Of a stretch of 64,000 bases of DNA, positions 26,401 to 37,967 are shown one piece after another (positions within the stretch are counted from its first letter, which is position 1; the number at the start of each line of letters is the position of its first letter). This DNA is from Azolla caroliniana (taxonomy: Eukaryota > Polypodiophyta): the NCBI GenBank assembly GCA_043228905.1, contig JBHGNT010000013.1, positions 16,678,001-16,742,000 of the forward strand, given 5' to 3'. The position numbers were made by a program, and so were the translations under genes. The notes below the pieces were generated by a model that did not search any database, was not told where the DNA came from, and saw nothing but the letters and a program-made list of their open reading frames with translations.

Positions 26401-27736
26401 AGCCACTAAAACACACACACACGTATGTCCGTCTTGTCTCCTTGGACCTTTACTTTTAAAACACAACTAAGAGTCTAGACCAAGTCAAGCTAGGTGACCA
26501 TTTGCATTTTCTTGACTAAGAGAAAACCCAGGCTCTATAGGGCCCAAATCCTCACCCCCTTGTGTTACTAGGACACAATCAATCTTGTTGCCAACTCATC
26601 TTGTTCATTGTATGCATAAACTAATCATTGGAGGTTTGCGAGTCACATCCAATCTACAATTTACACGGAGTTGAATCTTCTCGCCTTCCACAACGTTATC
26701 CCTATATTCAACACCTTCCCTCGAGAAATTTTCTTTCATCACAATCACAAAGAGTCACGGATAATATATAATTAATTCCAAGCTAACATTATCATAATCA
26801 TCATTATTGTTTATCGTGAACGATATTGGTTTCTGATTGGATTGTTATTGGTCTACTTCAGAAATAGATCCTAAAAAATTCATACAAGATACAAATAGAG
26901 TTTCAAAGTATAATGATGCTTTAGGAACCAAACCTATGGTGAGGACCCTTTGAAGCTTAAATAATAAAGAGGAAGAAACATTTTTCCATTCCGTTTCACT
27001 TATGCTAGCCTCACCTCACTCTCCTCTTCACTTGTGGCAAGTACATACTTTGACCTCTCTCTCTTTTTTATTTTGTTGTTAGACTACTAGCACAATATCT
27101 TCTTGGGTTAGACACCCAATGAAAGGAATGTAGGGGTTGAACATGCATGGTATCTTCTTGGGTTCGAGACCCAAATTTCATTCCACTGTGGAATGTAGGG
27201 GTTGACTACATTACCTTCTCGTCTCTAGTGGACAACGTTAATAATTAAGCTACATCTATACGTATATTGTACCTAACTACAAAACCATATTCTTTGCCGA
27301 ACTGGGAAATTGTAGTAGTTATTGATACATGTTAGAGCCCATCTCGTTGTTTGCCATTCACCATTTGAATCATTGTTTCTATTCGACTTAGCTCACATGC
27401 ACTGTGATGTGAGATGGGGTATTGGGGCACAAGTGATAAGAATAGTCAACTTTGCACACTTTTTCCGAAACAAGTTTGGGTGTCTAAGTATCACACTTTG
27501 ACACAATGCTTTGCCTTTGATGATCACGCTTGGCTATGCTTTCCAAGCATATTTGACCAAACCCAATCCTTGCACAAATTTCTCTCACACTCACAATGTG
27601 CACACTCAATTGTAACATTCATTGGTGAAGTTCTTGAACATCGGGACTAGCAACTCACTTTCACATCTATTACGTGAAATGTAATATTTATGGTCTCATC
27701 ATTCATGTGTCATATTTGACCTTCATAGACGATAAT

Positions 27737-27787
<51 letters not shown>
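26401..27787. other. Lectin kinase upstream region
   Basis: This is the likely promoter of the minus-strand kinase gene followed by AT-rich DNA with no gene. A near-perfect TC dinucleotide run of about 20 units lies at 27742-27782, directly before repeat copy 2. Confidence 0.5.
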
Positions 27788-28448
27788 AAGAATGAAGAGA
27801 AAAGGGGTGACAAAGTTTTAAATCTATATTTGTGAAATAAAATATATCTTTTTAACAATGATACTAACATATCCATCATCTTTATCTAGAAAGCTCCATA
27901 GTTGTTGGCTTCTCTTTTTTAGACCATAAAGTATAAAACTTTTTATGAGCACAAGTCGAGAAGTAGCATTGACACTTTCCACACCCTCATTTCTCTTTGT
28001 GATTTGTCATTGGCTAGTAAAATAATGTCTCATGGATCTCTCTATTAAGTATGTCAATCACATTGGGATTAGTGTTTGCTTAAATATGGAGGAGTCAATC
28101 GAAGCATAACCTCCTTTGAGCCTTCGAAGTTATTCCTTCAAAATAGGTAAAGGAATTCAGAACCATTGTATTACATGAGGAAATTTCTCACTCGTGTTAA
28201 TGATGTATATAATTCATGTATCTCAATATATAGTTGTATATATATATCTCCTAGCGTCAAATTGAAAAACAGATTAGAAAATGATATAAAAAAATTGCAT
28301 GTTGATTGCCAAATAACTTCTTTTGCCTTCTTGAATGAAAAGGATGATGTATGAGCAACAAAAATACACAGAAGGTGAAATAGAAAATAATTGTGTCTTT
28401 GAACTATCTGTTTAATGCAATGCAATTTAGGTGTGAGCAATAATATTA
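27788..28448. repeat. Direct repeat copy 2 upstream of the lectin kinase gene
   Basis: This is the second copy of the repeat at 22993-23715, with the same order of blocks and many substitutions. It starts immediately after the TC microsatellite. The two copies bracket the kinase gene about 4.8 kb apart. Confidence 0.85.
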
Positions 28449-28599
28449 AATCAATGTATTGTAAGGATGCGGATTGCCCTTTCAGAGATATCTTGGATAT
28501 ATGCTAGAAATAGCTCAGAAAAGTGTACATAACTTATCAATATTTTGAAAAATATTGAAAAATAATGACATACTTTCATATTATACCTTTATATGAGGG

Positions 28600-29065
28600 G
28601 TAATTATGGTACATTTAGAGTATAGTGTGATTTCTGTGGGTTAGAGATGGAGCCCCTTCATCATTTATTCTGGTCATGCATGGTAGCTAAATTGGTTTGG
28701 AAAAGATTTTTGGTCTCTTGCATGAGGTATATGGTTCTAGAGTATATAAATGGGGGACACAGATGTGGACAAATGAACTACATGATTATGAAAAAGAAAA
28801 GGTTTACTTTGCATTGTATACAAGTGGTCAATATGTTGAGGAAGTGTTGGCCAAGTATGTCTATTAATTCAATATAGGACGGTGTGGTTTGGGAAACGAT
28901 TAGTTCAATAGTCTTATGGGTTTTGTGGACTAGTAGATGTTGAAGGATATTTCAGGAAATTCAATGGAATGTTGTGGATGTAGTAAAGGAGATTTGGTTG
29001 ATTTTGGTGCATACACTAAATGGAGAATGCGATGTTATCAAGGGTGATTCAGATGTAGTCTTTTG
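28600..29065 (+). mobile_element. LINE 3' remnant (zf-RVT domain)
   Basis: The plus-strand frame at 28626-28877 reads CDFCGLEMEPLHHLFWSCMV then AKLVWKRFL, the Cys-x2-Cys...His-x4-Cys zinc motif found at the C-terminus of plant LINE ORF2 proteins. It continues with WETISSIVLWVLWTSRC, broken by stops. Only the tail of the element is left. It is a different copy from the LINE at 5-7 kb and lies on the opposite strand. Confidence 0.65.
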
Positions 29066-29338
29066 AAACCAAGAGATTTTTAAGAAGAGATGGGAATGTC
29101 TAAATGTCTTCTTCATGTTAATGGTTGTATTCATTGGTAGTATTAGCCACCTCTTTGGTATTTCCTCCACCAACATGAGGCATGTGGCCATGTACCAACA
29201 GTTGATAGGAGAAAGGAAATTCATGAGGAGATCATCGACAAGGGATTGCTAAAAAACATGTTGTATTGTATTTAGCAATGCTTTGGTAGATATGTGTGCA
29301 AATTGTGGTGCGCTAATGAATGTCTATGGCAACCTAAG

Positions 29339-29613
29339 TGTTACAATGGTATAAAATAAAGAAACCGTTCACTTAATATAAATATAAAAGAAGAGGAATT
29401 GTTTAAGTCATGAAGCGATGGACCCTATTTCTCATTCCTAGGTAGGGTATTTAATAAACCTCATCTTCCTAGAAAAAGGGGCCTCCCATTTTGGGAAGTG
29501 GAAATGTGCTCTCGTTTTCAATAACTATTAGTTATCATTCCATATGTACTAGTTTTGTGATTTCCTAAATTAATATAGCTTATCTCCTTTAATTTCTGTG
29601 TCTCAACCTTACA
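29339..29613 (+). repeat. 5' LTR of host element H, about 275 bp
   Basis: It begins TGTTACAATGG and ends CCTTACA, followed two bases later by a primer site. It holds TATA-like sequence (TATAAATATAAAAG, about 29379-29392). The 3' LTR is outside the window. Confidence 0.65.
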
Positions 29614-29615
29614 CT

Positions 29616-29627
29616 TGGTATTAGAGC
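29616..29627 (+). other. Primer-binding site of element H
   Basis: TGGTATTAGAGC differs by one base from TGGTATCAGAGC, the usual site for initiator methionine tRNA. It follows LTR 29339-29613 directly. Confidence 0.7.
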
Positions 29628-29657
29628 GCAGTAAGATCCATAGGGCTGAGTTGCACA

Positions 29658-29910
29658 ATGGAGGAAGCAAAGGTGGAAGTGGATATTTCATGGTCATGGT
29701 AAAAAGGAGAAAGAGAAAAGGTTTCAACTCAAGCGAGATGAATGGAGGGGTAGGGACCTCACTGAGCACTACATAATTTACAAGACAAAGTAGAGGAAAA
29801 AATCAAAGAAGTAGAACACAATGGGAACGCAAGGAAGAAGGCACGTGGAAGGCAGACAAGGGAGATAATTTGGAAGAGTTGATCCAAATAATGGAATTAG
29901 GCAATGACAG
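29658..29910 (+). pseudogene. Element H gag, N-terminal part, interrupted by element E
   Basis: An ATG at 29658 begins MEEAKVEVDISW, but a stop follows soon. A second frame, ending NLEELIQIMELGND, runs to the insertion point of element E at 29910. When E and one copy of its 4-bp target duplication are taken out, this frame joins the gag frame that resumes at 63625. It is the 5' half of a split retrotransposon gag. Confidence 0.6.
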
Positions 29911-30543
29911 TGTCGTGAAGAAAACCGCCCCTAGGAGGAATCAGGGAAATATGCGCTTGAATTGGCCCCTACGAGTGGGCAAGCTATTTAATAACTTGTA
30001 CATACTTAGGAGCAAGTCGATTGATGTGAAGATACTAGGTAGGTAGTACGCATTTATTGTTTAGGAAATCGTAGTGTATCTCTACCCAAAGTGACAGAGA
30101 ATAAATACGATGTAACCAGGGTATAACGGTATGTCCCCGAGGGGCCTATAAAGAGGAAACGGAGAAGGCTGAGAGGACATCACGTTTTTGGGCAAGGATG
30201 AGGGGCTGTTGGACTGGGAACCGAGCTCTCTCCTCTTCTTTCTATCATCATTCTCTACAGGGTTGCAATCGTTGTAATCGTTACTGTTATTGAAATTGAA
30301 TCTCTTGTTTTCGTCTATCTGTGTTTCTAGGAGTCTCCTCTTTCATTTCTCTCGAGTGCGCTTCTTGATTAAGTTGGTATACGCGTTGGTGGTTCATTCA
30401 ACCGGCAAGTGTTGTCGGTTGCAGACAGGTCTATCAGGCCTTACACTTGCGTGCTTCTTACTCCCTCTTGTCTCCCTTGCTCCTCGGTTTAGGGTCCCCG
30501 TGGTCTCGCCTTATTTCACACGTGAAAACGAAACAACACAACA
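29911..30543 (+). repeat. 5' LTR of element E, 633 bp
   Basis: It starts TGTCGTGAAG and ends ACAACACAACA. A TATAAAG box lies at 30147-30153. It is closely similar along its length to 62994-63620 and clearly different in its first half from the LTRs of F, G and the inverted solo LTR. Confidence 0.85.
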
Positions 30544-30547
30544 TATT

Positions 30548-30565
30548 TGGTGATCCCGACGTGAA
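30548..30565 (+). other. Primer-binding site of element E
   Basis: TGGTGATCCCGACGTGAA follows the LTR after four bases. The same site with one change (TGGTGAACCCGACG) follows the 5' LTR of element F at 57193, confirming the family. I do not assign the tRNA. Confidence 0.75.
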
Positions 30566-30587
30566 ACAGGCGGCAGAGGAATAGAAG

Positions 30588-31519
30588 ATGAGGGGATCGG
30601 AGCTCACCGAAGCCATGGCGGCAGTAATCGATCGGATAGTAAGTGTTGTAGGTTTTAGGGTTAGGGTTAATGATAATGATAATGATGGATTGATGATGAA
30701 GATAATGGAGAGTATGATGGTGAGAGAGATCATGAAGATGTTGATAAGCATTGAGAAGCATTGCGGGGTGGGGGGTGGTGCCTAGAATGGCTCCACCCCC
30801 CTCTCAAGAGGGTTCAACGTTAAGGGGAGAGAGAGGAAGAGAGAGAGAAATTGAGAGAGAAAACGATCATTCGTTTTCATTCATTCCCCATAAGGGGTTA
30901 AATAGGTACAAAGGGTTAGATACACAAGGGTGCAAGACCCTTGGCCATTCACACCTAGTCACAAACTCACACCTCTTTGTATCCACCACACTCACACTTA
31001 CATTCACACTCATAATTGTATAAGTTTACACATATACATCCACACATTACATCTTTCACCCTCACTTATCACACTTATCAATCACACGTACGTCTCGTAC
31101 GGTAACAGTAAGTGCTCGCGAGGGCACGAGCACCCTCGATAGGGCCATTGAAGCAATTGTCGGCACGATAGGCCAATTTGGTGGGAAGGACGCTACGAGC
31201 TATTTGGTGGCCTGCTGAGCCGAGATGGTGATGAGGGACATTCCGGAGGATAGGCGTTAGGCCGGGTTCCCTCGGGTGGTGACACCGGGCATCCACGCAG
31301 CGGTGCTTGAGGTATAGACTGGATGCCAGACCTGGGGAGAATTCGAAGCACGGCTCCTCGAAAGGTACGGGCTTGATGAAGCGCTTCGGTTATTGAAGCG
31401 GGACTTCATGGAGTGGGTGGAGACCCCCGAAAAGGGGAGGAATGCGTTGGTGCTCCTCCAGGAGTTCGAGGAACGCTTCGCATGGCTCTCAACGCTGGAT
31501 AGGACCGTGCTAGACACGA
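30588..31519 (+). pseudogene. Element E/G gag, N-terminal part
   Basis: The gag starts MRGSELTEAMAAVIDRIVS, is split by the solo LTR at 30644-31107, and continues AREGTSTLDRAIEAIV, then LLERYGLDEALRLLKRDFME and LQEFEERFAWLSTLDRTVLD to the insertion of element A at 31519. It resumes at 41615 with VLLFVKAVDVRDRDQ. The layout matches the F gag (EEVLLQAYGG, EFERRLARLS, DKVLLFVKSIDR). Stops at about 31218 and elsewhere make it a dead copy. Confidence 0.7.
30644..31107. repeat. 464-bp insertion, likely solo LTR, with 5-bp duplication GTAAG
   Basis: It begins TGTTGTAGG and ends GGTAACA. Directly repeated GTAAG stands on each side (30639-30643 and 31108-31112), and removing it rejoins the gag reading frame (IVS to AREG). 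It holds a purine-rich tract and no coding frame of note. Orientation is uncertain. Its ends match those of element A's LTR (TGTTGT...GGTAACA), but I see little similarity inside. Confidence 0.75.
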
Positions 31520-31973
31520 TGTTGTCCGGAGGACAGAAATGTAAAATTAGGAAATTAGCAAACGCCGAGTCCGAGTGTCACGGGCCACCAAGGGCTCGAC
31601 TGTGTGTAAGGGGAAAAGTTATTTAAACGAGGAACAGTACCTCAGAAAGAGAGAGAAGAAAATTATAGGCGGAAACACTAGCTTAGTCATTCGAATTAGA
31701 TAAACTTGTAAGGTCACCGGCCAGAGGCCGTGTTCTGTAATCCTTTCTACCATAGTAATACATCTTATTTGTGCCTATTTTGGTTGCATGATTCTGTGTT
31801 TCGATCGATACCTATGAGTTTCACGCCGCCACGTCTATCAAAACCTCGCTAGTGTTTTCTCTCTGAACCCTGTATCTCTCTCAACGCCTCTGTACGAGCC
31901 TTCACGTACCACGCCCTTGAAGACCGATAGTCGCAGATCTATCGAAGGTGTTCGCCCAAAGGAACGGGTAACA
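31520..31973 (+). repeat. 5' LTR of element A, 454 bp
   Basis: It starts TGTTGTCCGGAGGACAG and ends GGGTAACA. A TTATTTAAA promoter-like motif lies near 31618. The matching LTR is 41156-41609. Confidence 0.95.
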
Positions 31974-31978
31974 CAATT

Positions 31979-31992
31979 TGGCACGCTCGGTT
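31979..31992 (+). other. Primer-binding site of element A
   Basis: TGGCACGCTCGGTT begins five bases after the LTR end. It starts with TGG as tRNA-primed sites do. The tRNA is not assigned. Confidence 0.6.
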
Positions 31993-32149
31993 ACAGCTGT
32001 GAGTGCACAACGAACTTCGTTGAAGGTAACCACCAGCCGCCGTTACGGCGCCCTCTCGCACCACGAGGTCTTGGCCACCTGCCCGACGCCCTGAGCCAGT
32101 CGAAGGAACTTCCGACTCGGCGGTCACTGACCAATCCTGTCCCGATCAA

Positions 32150-33543
32150 TTGGGGGCTTGTCCAGTGCAATCCTCGCCACCGGACACTCGATCGCGAGTG
32201 GATTCACCACCAGAGCCCTCGTCGAGCCCTCTGGAGGTCAATCAACCAGAACCAAACCCTTTTCCAGTGCTACCAGAAGAACCACAGTATGACATCATGC
32301 CGTACCCATACCCACGATATGCCGACGGACCTGACGCGGAGTCACACGTCCGTGCCTTCATATCCACGTGGTAGGCTAACCACTCCACGCACCGCCTCAC
32401 ACCGGCCGAAATCGATGCATCGAAGATTGCCGAGTTCACACTCTCCCTCGAAGGACCGGCCGCACGATGGTACTCTCGTCTCGAAATAGGAGAGGCCACC
32501 ACTTTCCAAATCGTGCGCACAAAGTTCCTTGAACTTTTTCATCGCGAGGTGCCTAAACGGGAACTGCTACGACAATTCTTCTCTATATGCCAGGAACCAC
32601 ACGAAACGGTCGCCCAGTTCACAATCCGGTTCCAGGACCTCTACAGACAAGTGGCCGATGATGTCTCGGCACAACATATACCAGACACTTTCCTATCCAG
32701 TTTACGAGAGCCTCTACGAACGACTCTCGCACTTACAAATTTCGCCAACCATACTATCGAACAAGTCATAGCGCGCGTTCTCGCCCTCGATCGGAACCAG
32801 CACGGCACGGCCTTCTCGATGACATCCTTGCAAACCACTCTTCCCCAAGAGGACAATCGCTTTCGCCAAGCCCTCCAATGCACTGCGTGTTCAGGATCAG
32901 GGCACCTGGCCCTCGAATGTCCCCACCGACCACAATGTCTGATCTGTCAGTCTCAAGCTCACACGGTCGAGTAATGCGAATATAATATGCTGAACCGCAC
33001 AACGGCAGCACCGGTCCGCCAGATCGAGCCACGCAATACATACTCTCGACAGGACAAGCGATACATCTACCGCGACCAGGATAAGGACCAACCGCGATCC
33101 CCGGATCGATGGCGCCGAAACGACGACTATCAACGTGATAATCGCCGTGATTATTATCGCGATGACCGGCACGATGATTATGCTCGGTACGATGACGATC
33201 GCGATGATCGGTATGACTGAAGGAACTCACGCATGGATCGGCGGAACAACAATCGTAACACACGCAACAACAGAAGACCTAATCACAACCGCCGACGGGA
33301 CGCTCCTCAACAGGACCAGCGCAACTCCAACACACCTCGGAACAACCCTTCACTAAACGAGACCGAGGATCCACAACAACAGCTCCCACACACAGACCGA
33401 GCAGACACCAGTAGCTCGGCCAACGTGACATGTTTTAAATGTAACCAACCAGGCCACTATGCCACGCAATGTCCGACAACCAACCGTGGCAAGGCACCCG
33501 CGGTAAACAATATCATGGCCGATGTGCAAACGGTCACTACCTA
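32150..33543 (+). pseudogene. Element A gag with CCHC knuckle
   Basis: Gag reads in one frame once single stops are ignored: YADGPDAESHVRAFISTW, EGPAARWYSRLE, KFLELFHREVPKRELLRQFF, then a Cys-rich segment CTACSGSGHLALECPHRPQC, an Arg/Asp-rich stretch (about 33050-33220) and a classical knuckle CFKCNQPGHYATQCP near 33430. Stops at about 32373, 32972, 33218 and 33542 each differ by one C-to-T change from CAG, CAA, CGA and CAG. The encoded protein would pack element RNA into particles. Confidence 0.8.
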
Positions 33544-33640
33544 GAGTAAAGCGCAGCCTACTCAGTGGCAAATCCAGGATGAAGTACGAGAGGCAGCAAA
33601 AGAATGGGTCGACACGGCCAATAAAAATAATGCCACACGC

Positions 33641-36600
33641 ATGCAAACTGACATGAGGGACGGGCCCAGTGAAGTACCACACACCTCGGCCCCACCCACA
33701 TCGTCGGAGTACGACCAACTATGGGATGCGCTTACCAATTCCCGCATCTCGCTGCCCTTACATAAACTGCTACCACTCATGCCGAGATTTCGGGACATCC
33801 TGGCGGCACTACAGGCCAATACTAAGACCGAGACACCACCGGTACACCTCACCGACGCAGGTACTGGTCCACCACTCATGGATTCTCAGAACCCAGCCGT
33901 ACGAATCATCATTAAGGGACAAGACCTGCAAGGATGCATCATCGACGGTGGGTCCGGTGTAAACGTTATTAGCGAATCAACGTGTCTCAAACTCGACATG
34001 AATCAATGGGAACCATGCCCCTTTTGGCTTCGGATGGCCGACACCCGCTCCGTTCGCCCCATTGGTTTAATCCGCCATCTCGACTTCACACTCGGAGGAC
34101 ACATGTTCACGATCTCGGCCGTCGTGCTACGACTGGAGACACAAGGCGCCTACCCAATGTTACTAGGTCGACCATGGTTGCGTACAACGAATATCAAGCA
34201 ACATTGGCAGCGCAACATGATCTCATTCCGAAAAGGGAAGACAAAAGTCCGGATCATCACTGAAGAACGAGTCCCCGTCGCCCTCAACACTTCGCCGTTA
34301 TACGCGGAAGGAGTCCATATGCTCGACGGATTGGCCGATGCGGAGGTCGATGACTTCCTAGATGATCATCCCACGATCATTCCTCTCTTCGAAATCAATG
34401 CCTTACCAACCATCGAGCCATCTAAAGACGAGGAAGTCACGGAAGAGTCACCAACCCAGGATGAACCCGATGCAACCACAGTGGCCGAGCTACGTCATGC
34501 TCGGGAGGCTTTCGAACGCGAACTCGCCGTTTCACAACGAGTGAAAGCATCAACCCTAGAAACAATAAACCTCGGTTCGGACGAGAATCCCCGTACGGTA
34601 CAAATTGCCAATAATCTACCAACCGGCGAACGGGCATGCCTCGTAAAATTACTCACCGACTACCAGGATGTTTTTGCTTGGTCTTACACCGATATGAAGG
34701 GGCTGGATCCTCAGTACTACCAACATCAAATTCACATCTTACCCGACACTCGGCCGGTTCAACAGAGGCGCTACAGGATGAACCCCAACTACGCCGCTAA
34801 AGTCAAAGAGGAAATTGACAAGTTACTCCGAGTGGGCTTCATTCGCCCTGTTAAACGGGCTACATGGTTAAGCCCGATCGTAGTGGTCCCAAAGAAGAAT
34901 GGAAAAATCCGCGTTTGTGTCGACTATCGGAAGCTTAACGCGGCAACCGTCACCGACGGTTTCCCTCTCCCATTCACGGATAGCGTCCTCGACACGGTAG
35001 CCGGCCACCAATGCTACAGTTTCCTCGACGGGTTCAACGGCTATAACCAGATAAGAATGTACCTGGAGGATCAGGAGAAAACCGCTTTCGTCACGGAATG
35101 GGGTGTGTTTGTAGCAGAAGTTATGATGTTCGGTCTAAAAACAGCACCGGCTACGTTCCAACGCATCATCACCGAAATCTTTCATGACTACATTCCGGCG
35201 TTCATGCAAGTTTTTCTCGACGATTTCGCCGTGTATGGCCATCGACGGGAACACATGACCCAGTTACGACTCTGCCTGGACCAATGTCGCCAAGCTCGAT
35301 TGAGTTTAAACCCGGCGAAATGCGCATTCTTAGTCACCAGCGGCAACCTTCTCGGCCACATTGTTAGTCAAGAAGGCATTGCTATGGACCCGGATAAAGT
35401 AAAGGCAATTCTGGAGGCCACCGCACCCTCGAACGCTAAGGCACTAAGCCGTTTTTTGGGACAGATCCGGTGGCACAACCGAATGATACGACACCTGGCC
35501 GATTTCGCGACACCCTTACACGTGGCAGTCCATCGCCTTCCTTTCCAATGGACGTCAGTCGAGGACACGGCTTATCAGACCCTCAAACGAATGCTGTCAC
35601 ATGCCCCGGTGGTCCAGTCTCCGGTTTGGTCCGAACCGTTTCATGTCTTCGTGGATGCTTCGGACATCGCCATCGGAAGTGCGCTAATGCAATGCACACC
35701 CCCGAATTGGTATAGGCCCGTATACTATGCCAGCCGACGGCTCTCGACCGCGGAAAAGAATTACTCCACCACTGAGCGGGAGGCTCTCAGTATGATTTAT
35801 AGCATCAATAAATTTTGGCATTATCTCTTGGGCCGAAAGTTTACCTTTCACGTGGATCACTCGGCCCTTCTTTATTTGGTCAATAAACAAGCCCTCACCG
35901 GCCGGTTGGCTCAATGGATGCTCCTACTACAAGAGTTTGATTTTCAGATTCAACATCGACCCGGGGTACAACATGCCGTCGTCGACTACTTGAGCCGTCT
36001 TGAGTCAGGAGAATCGGCGAAAACAACGTACGACGAGCTACCGGACGCCAGCCTATTTAACCTGACCTCGGTACCAGACGATAACGGAGATGAATGGATC
36101 ACGGAGATGACCCATTTTCTCACTACCGGTGTACCTCTGGAGCACATGACCCTTGACACGAAAAAACGCCTAGCAGTGCGGAGCCGGAATTTTTGCCTCG
36201 TCTCGGACATTCTTTACCACAAAGGCTCGGACGGCATATGGCGCCGAGCGATTCGGCTGTTCGAGAAGAACGCTGTTCTTCAGGAAGCCCACCAGGGAGT
36301 ATCTGGGGGACACTACACCGGGGATTCTACGGCAAGGAAAGTTTGGCAAAGGGGATTATGGTGGCCGACAACAAAGAAAGACCGCTCACGAGTTTTGCCG
36401 GCAGTGCGATTTGTGTCAACGTCTGGGGCAACCAAGGGAACAGTCACGGATGCCACACCAGCCGATTCTTCCGTTGGACCCATTTCAAAAATGGGGTTTG
36501 GATTTTGTAGGTCCTTTCAAACCACCCGCGGCCCAAACTGGGAATCGATATATTATCGTGGCCACGGATTACTGCACCAAATGGGTCGAGGCTAAGGCAC

Positions 36601-37436
36601 TCCGAGATAACACGGCGGCATCTACGGCTAAATTTGTGTACGAGCACCTCTGGTGCCGTTACAGATGTCCAATCGAGCTCGTTAGTGACCAAGGTGGGCA
36701 CTTTATCAATCATATAATACGTGAGCTTACACACCACTACGCGGTGGTGCACAAGAAAAGCACACCATACTACCCGCAGGCGAACAGTTTGGCAGAATTG
36801 ACAAATAAAATCCTCCAAACCATACTGAAGAAGATCGTCAATGAAAACAGGACCGATTGGGATGACAAACTCCAGAGCGCGCTGTGGGCGTATCGTACGA
36901 CCTTCAAAACAAGCATCCAATCAACCCCCTTTCGAATGGCGTTCGGGTTAGAAGTTGTAATGCCTGTCGAGTTCCAAGTCCCGAGCCTCAGAGTTCAAGT
37001 CAAAGCACGGCTCCCCGAGGCCGAATCCGAACAAAACCGGCTGGAACAACTCCTCGAACTCGGGGAAGCTAGGATAGAGAGTATGGCCCAACTCGAACAA
37101 CGCCAACGGCAACGCAAGGCTTTCGTGGATCGACATCGACACGGGCTGGAGAAGGAGCTCATCATCGGCAAACCAGTCCTTCTTTTCCAAACACGACTCG
37201 GGTCAATGCCGGGAAAATTAAGATTTCGATGGACCGGTCCATTCTTGATTATCGACGAGTTCAACGGGACGTTCCTGCTCGGCACACTCGCCGGCGACAC
37301 GATCAAAAGCTGGGCCAATGGGTTTCGGCTTAGACCATATCGCGGGACTAAACCACCCAACCCGTTTACCAAGCCACATGGCACCAACGAGACTCGGGAG
37401 ATCACCACGGAGGACGCCACGGGTCCCCTTGAATAA
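33641..37436 (+). pseudogene. Element A pol: protease, reverse transcriptase, RNase H, integrase (one frameshift)
   Basis: A 984-residue frame opens at 33641. Protease: IIDGGSGVNVIS (about 33940). RT: PIVVVPKKNGKIRVCVDYRK (about 34875), GFNGYNQI and the catalytic FLDDF near 35215. RNase H: FVDASDIAIGSALMQ (about 35648) and TTEREALSMIY. Integrase zinc finger His/His lies at about 36290-36310 (HQGVSGGHYTG). Near 36385 the frame shifts and the integrase continues to 37436: CRQCDLCQRLG, core LDFVGPF, VSDQGGHF and the glutamate in SLAELTNK, then a C-terminal domain with FRWTGPFLI. The protease has DGGS where D-S/T-G is usual. The frameshift kills this copy; other catalytic residues are present. 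Confidence 0.92.
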
Positions 37437-37967
37437 GGACTACCCACCTTCTGGAAATTAATAAAAGTAGTAGTAGGTAGGATTAACCATAGTTTAGCCA
37501 CTGTTTAGCTACACCTACACCACCCACCTAGGCACCCCACTTTTAGGAGCACCCCTTGCCACCACTCAGTAAGTACCTATTTAAACTGTTCACACATGCA
37601 AACCACATGCAAGGCACACTAGAAGCACCCCACTCACCTTCAGGACACGTGGTGCTAGTCACTTATTATGGCACCCATGACTTAGAATCTTCAGGATTCG
37701 CTGCAGGTACAAAACCCTAGGAAGAAGTTACCAAAACCGTTTCCAAAACGCAGCACAGACCATTATCGCTCTCCATCTCCATTGCTCTCAAGATCAGAAA
37801 CCCCATCTCGCTCTCAACACACTAAGCGCTCTTGCTCTCAAGCCCTCTTCCGCTCTCATAACCTCTCTGCTGGACTTCCACTTCCTGCTGCTCCTGCGGT
37901 AGCTCGCCCTCGCCTCATCACTTTGCTTCACGCTTCCACACAGTCGAACCCAGCTTCCATCTCCACT

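Noticed and set aside
26401-26466. Upstream extension of the lectin kinase to 26466
   Set aside because: That frame begins with TTG; the ATG at 26400 gives a normal signal peptide.
32766-33263. Minus-strand frames across the gag of element A
   Set aside because: They are shadows of the Arg/Asp-rich gag and knuckle coding strand.
37782-37967. Starting the extra ORF of element A at 37782
   Set aside because: The frame opens there with a non-ATG codon and encodes a Ser/Arg-rich stretch; the first ATG is at 37968.
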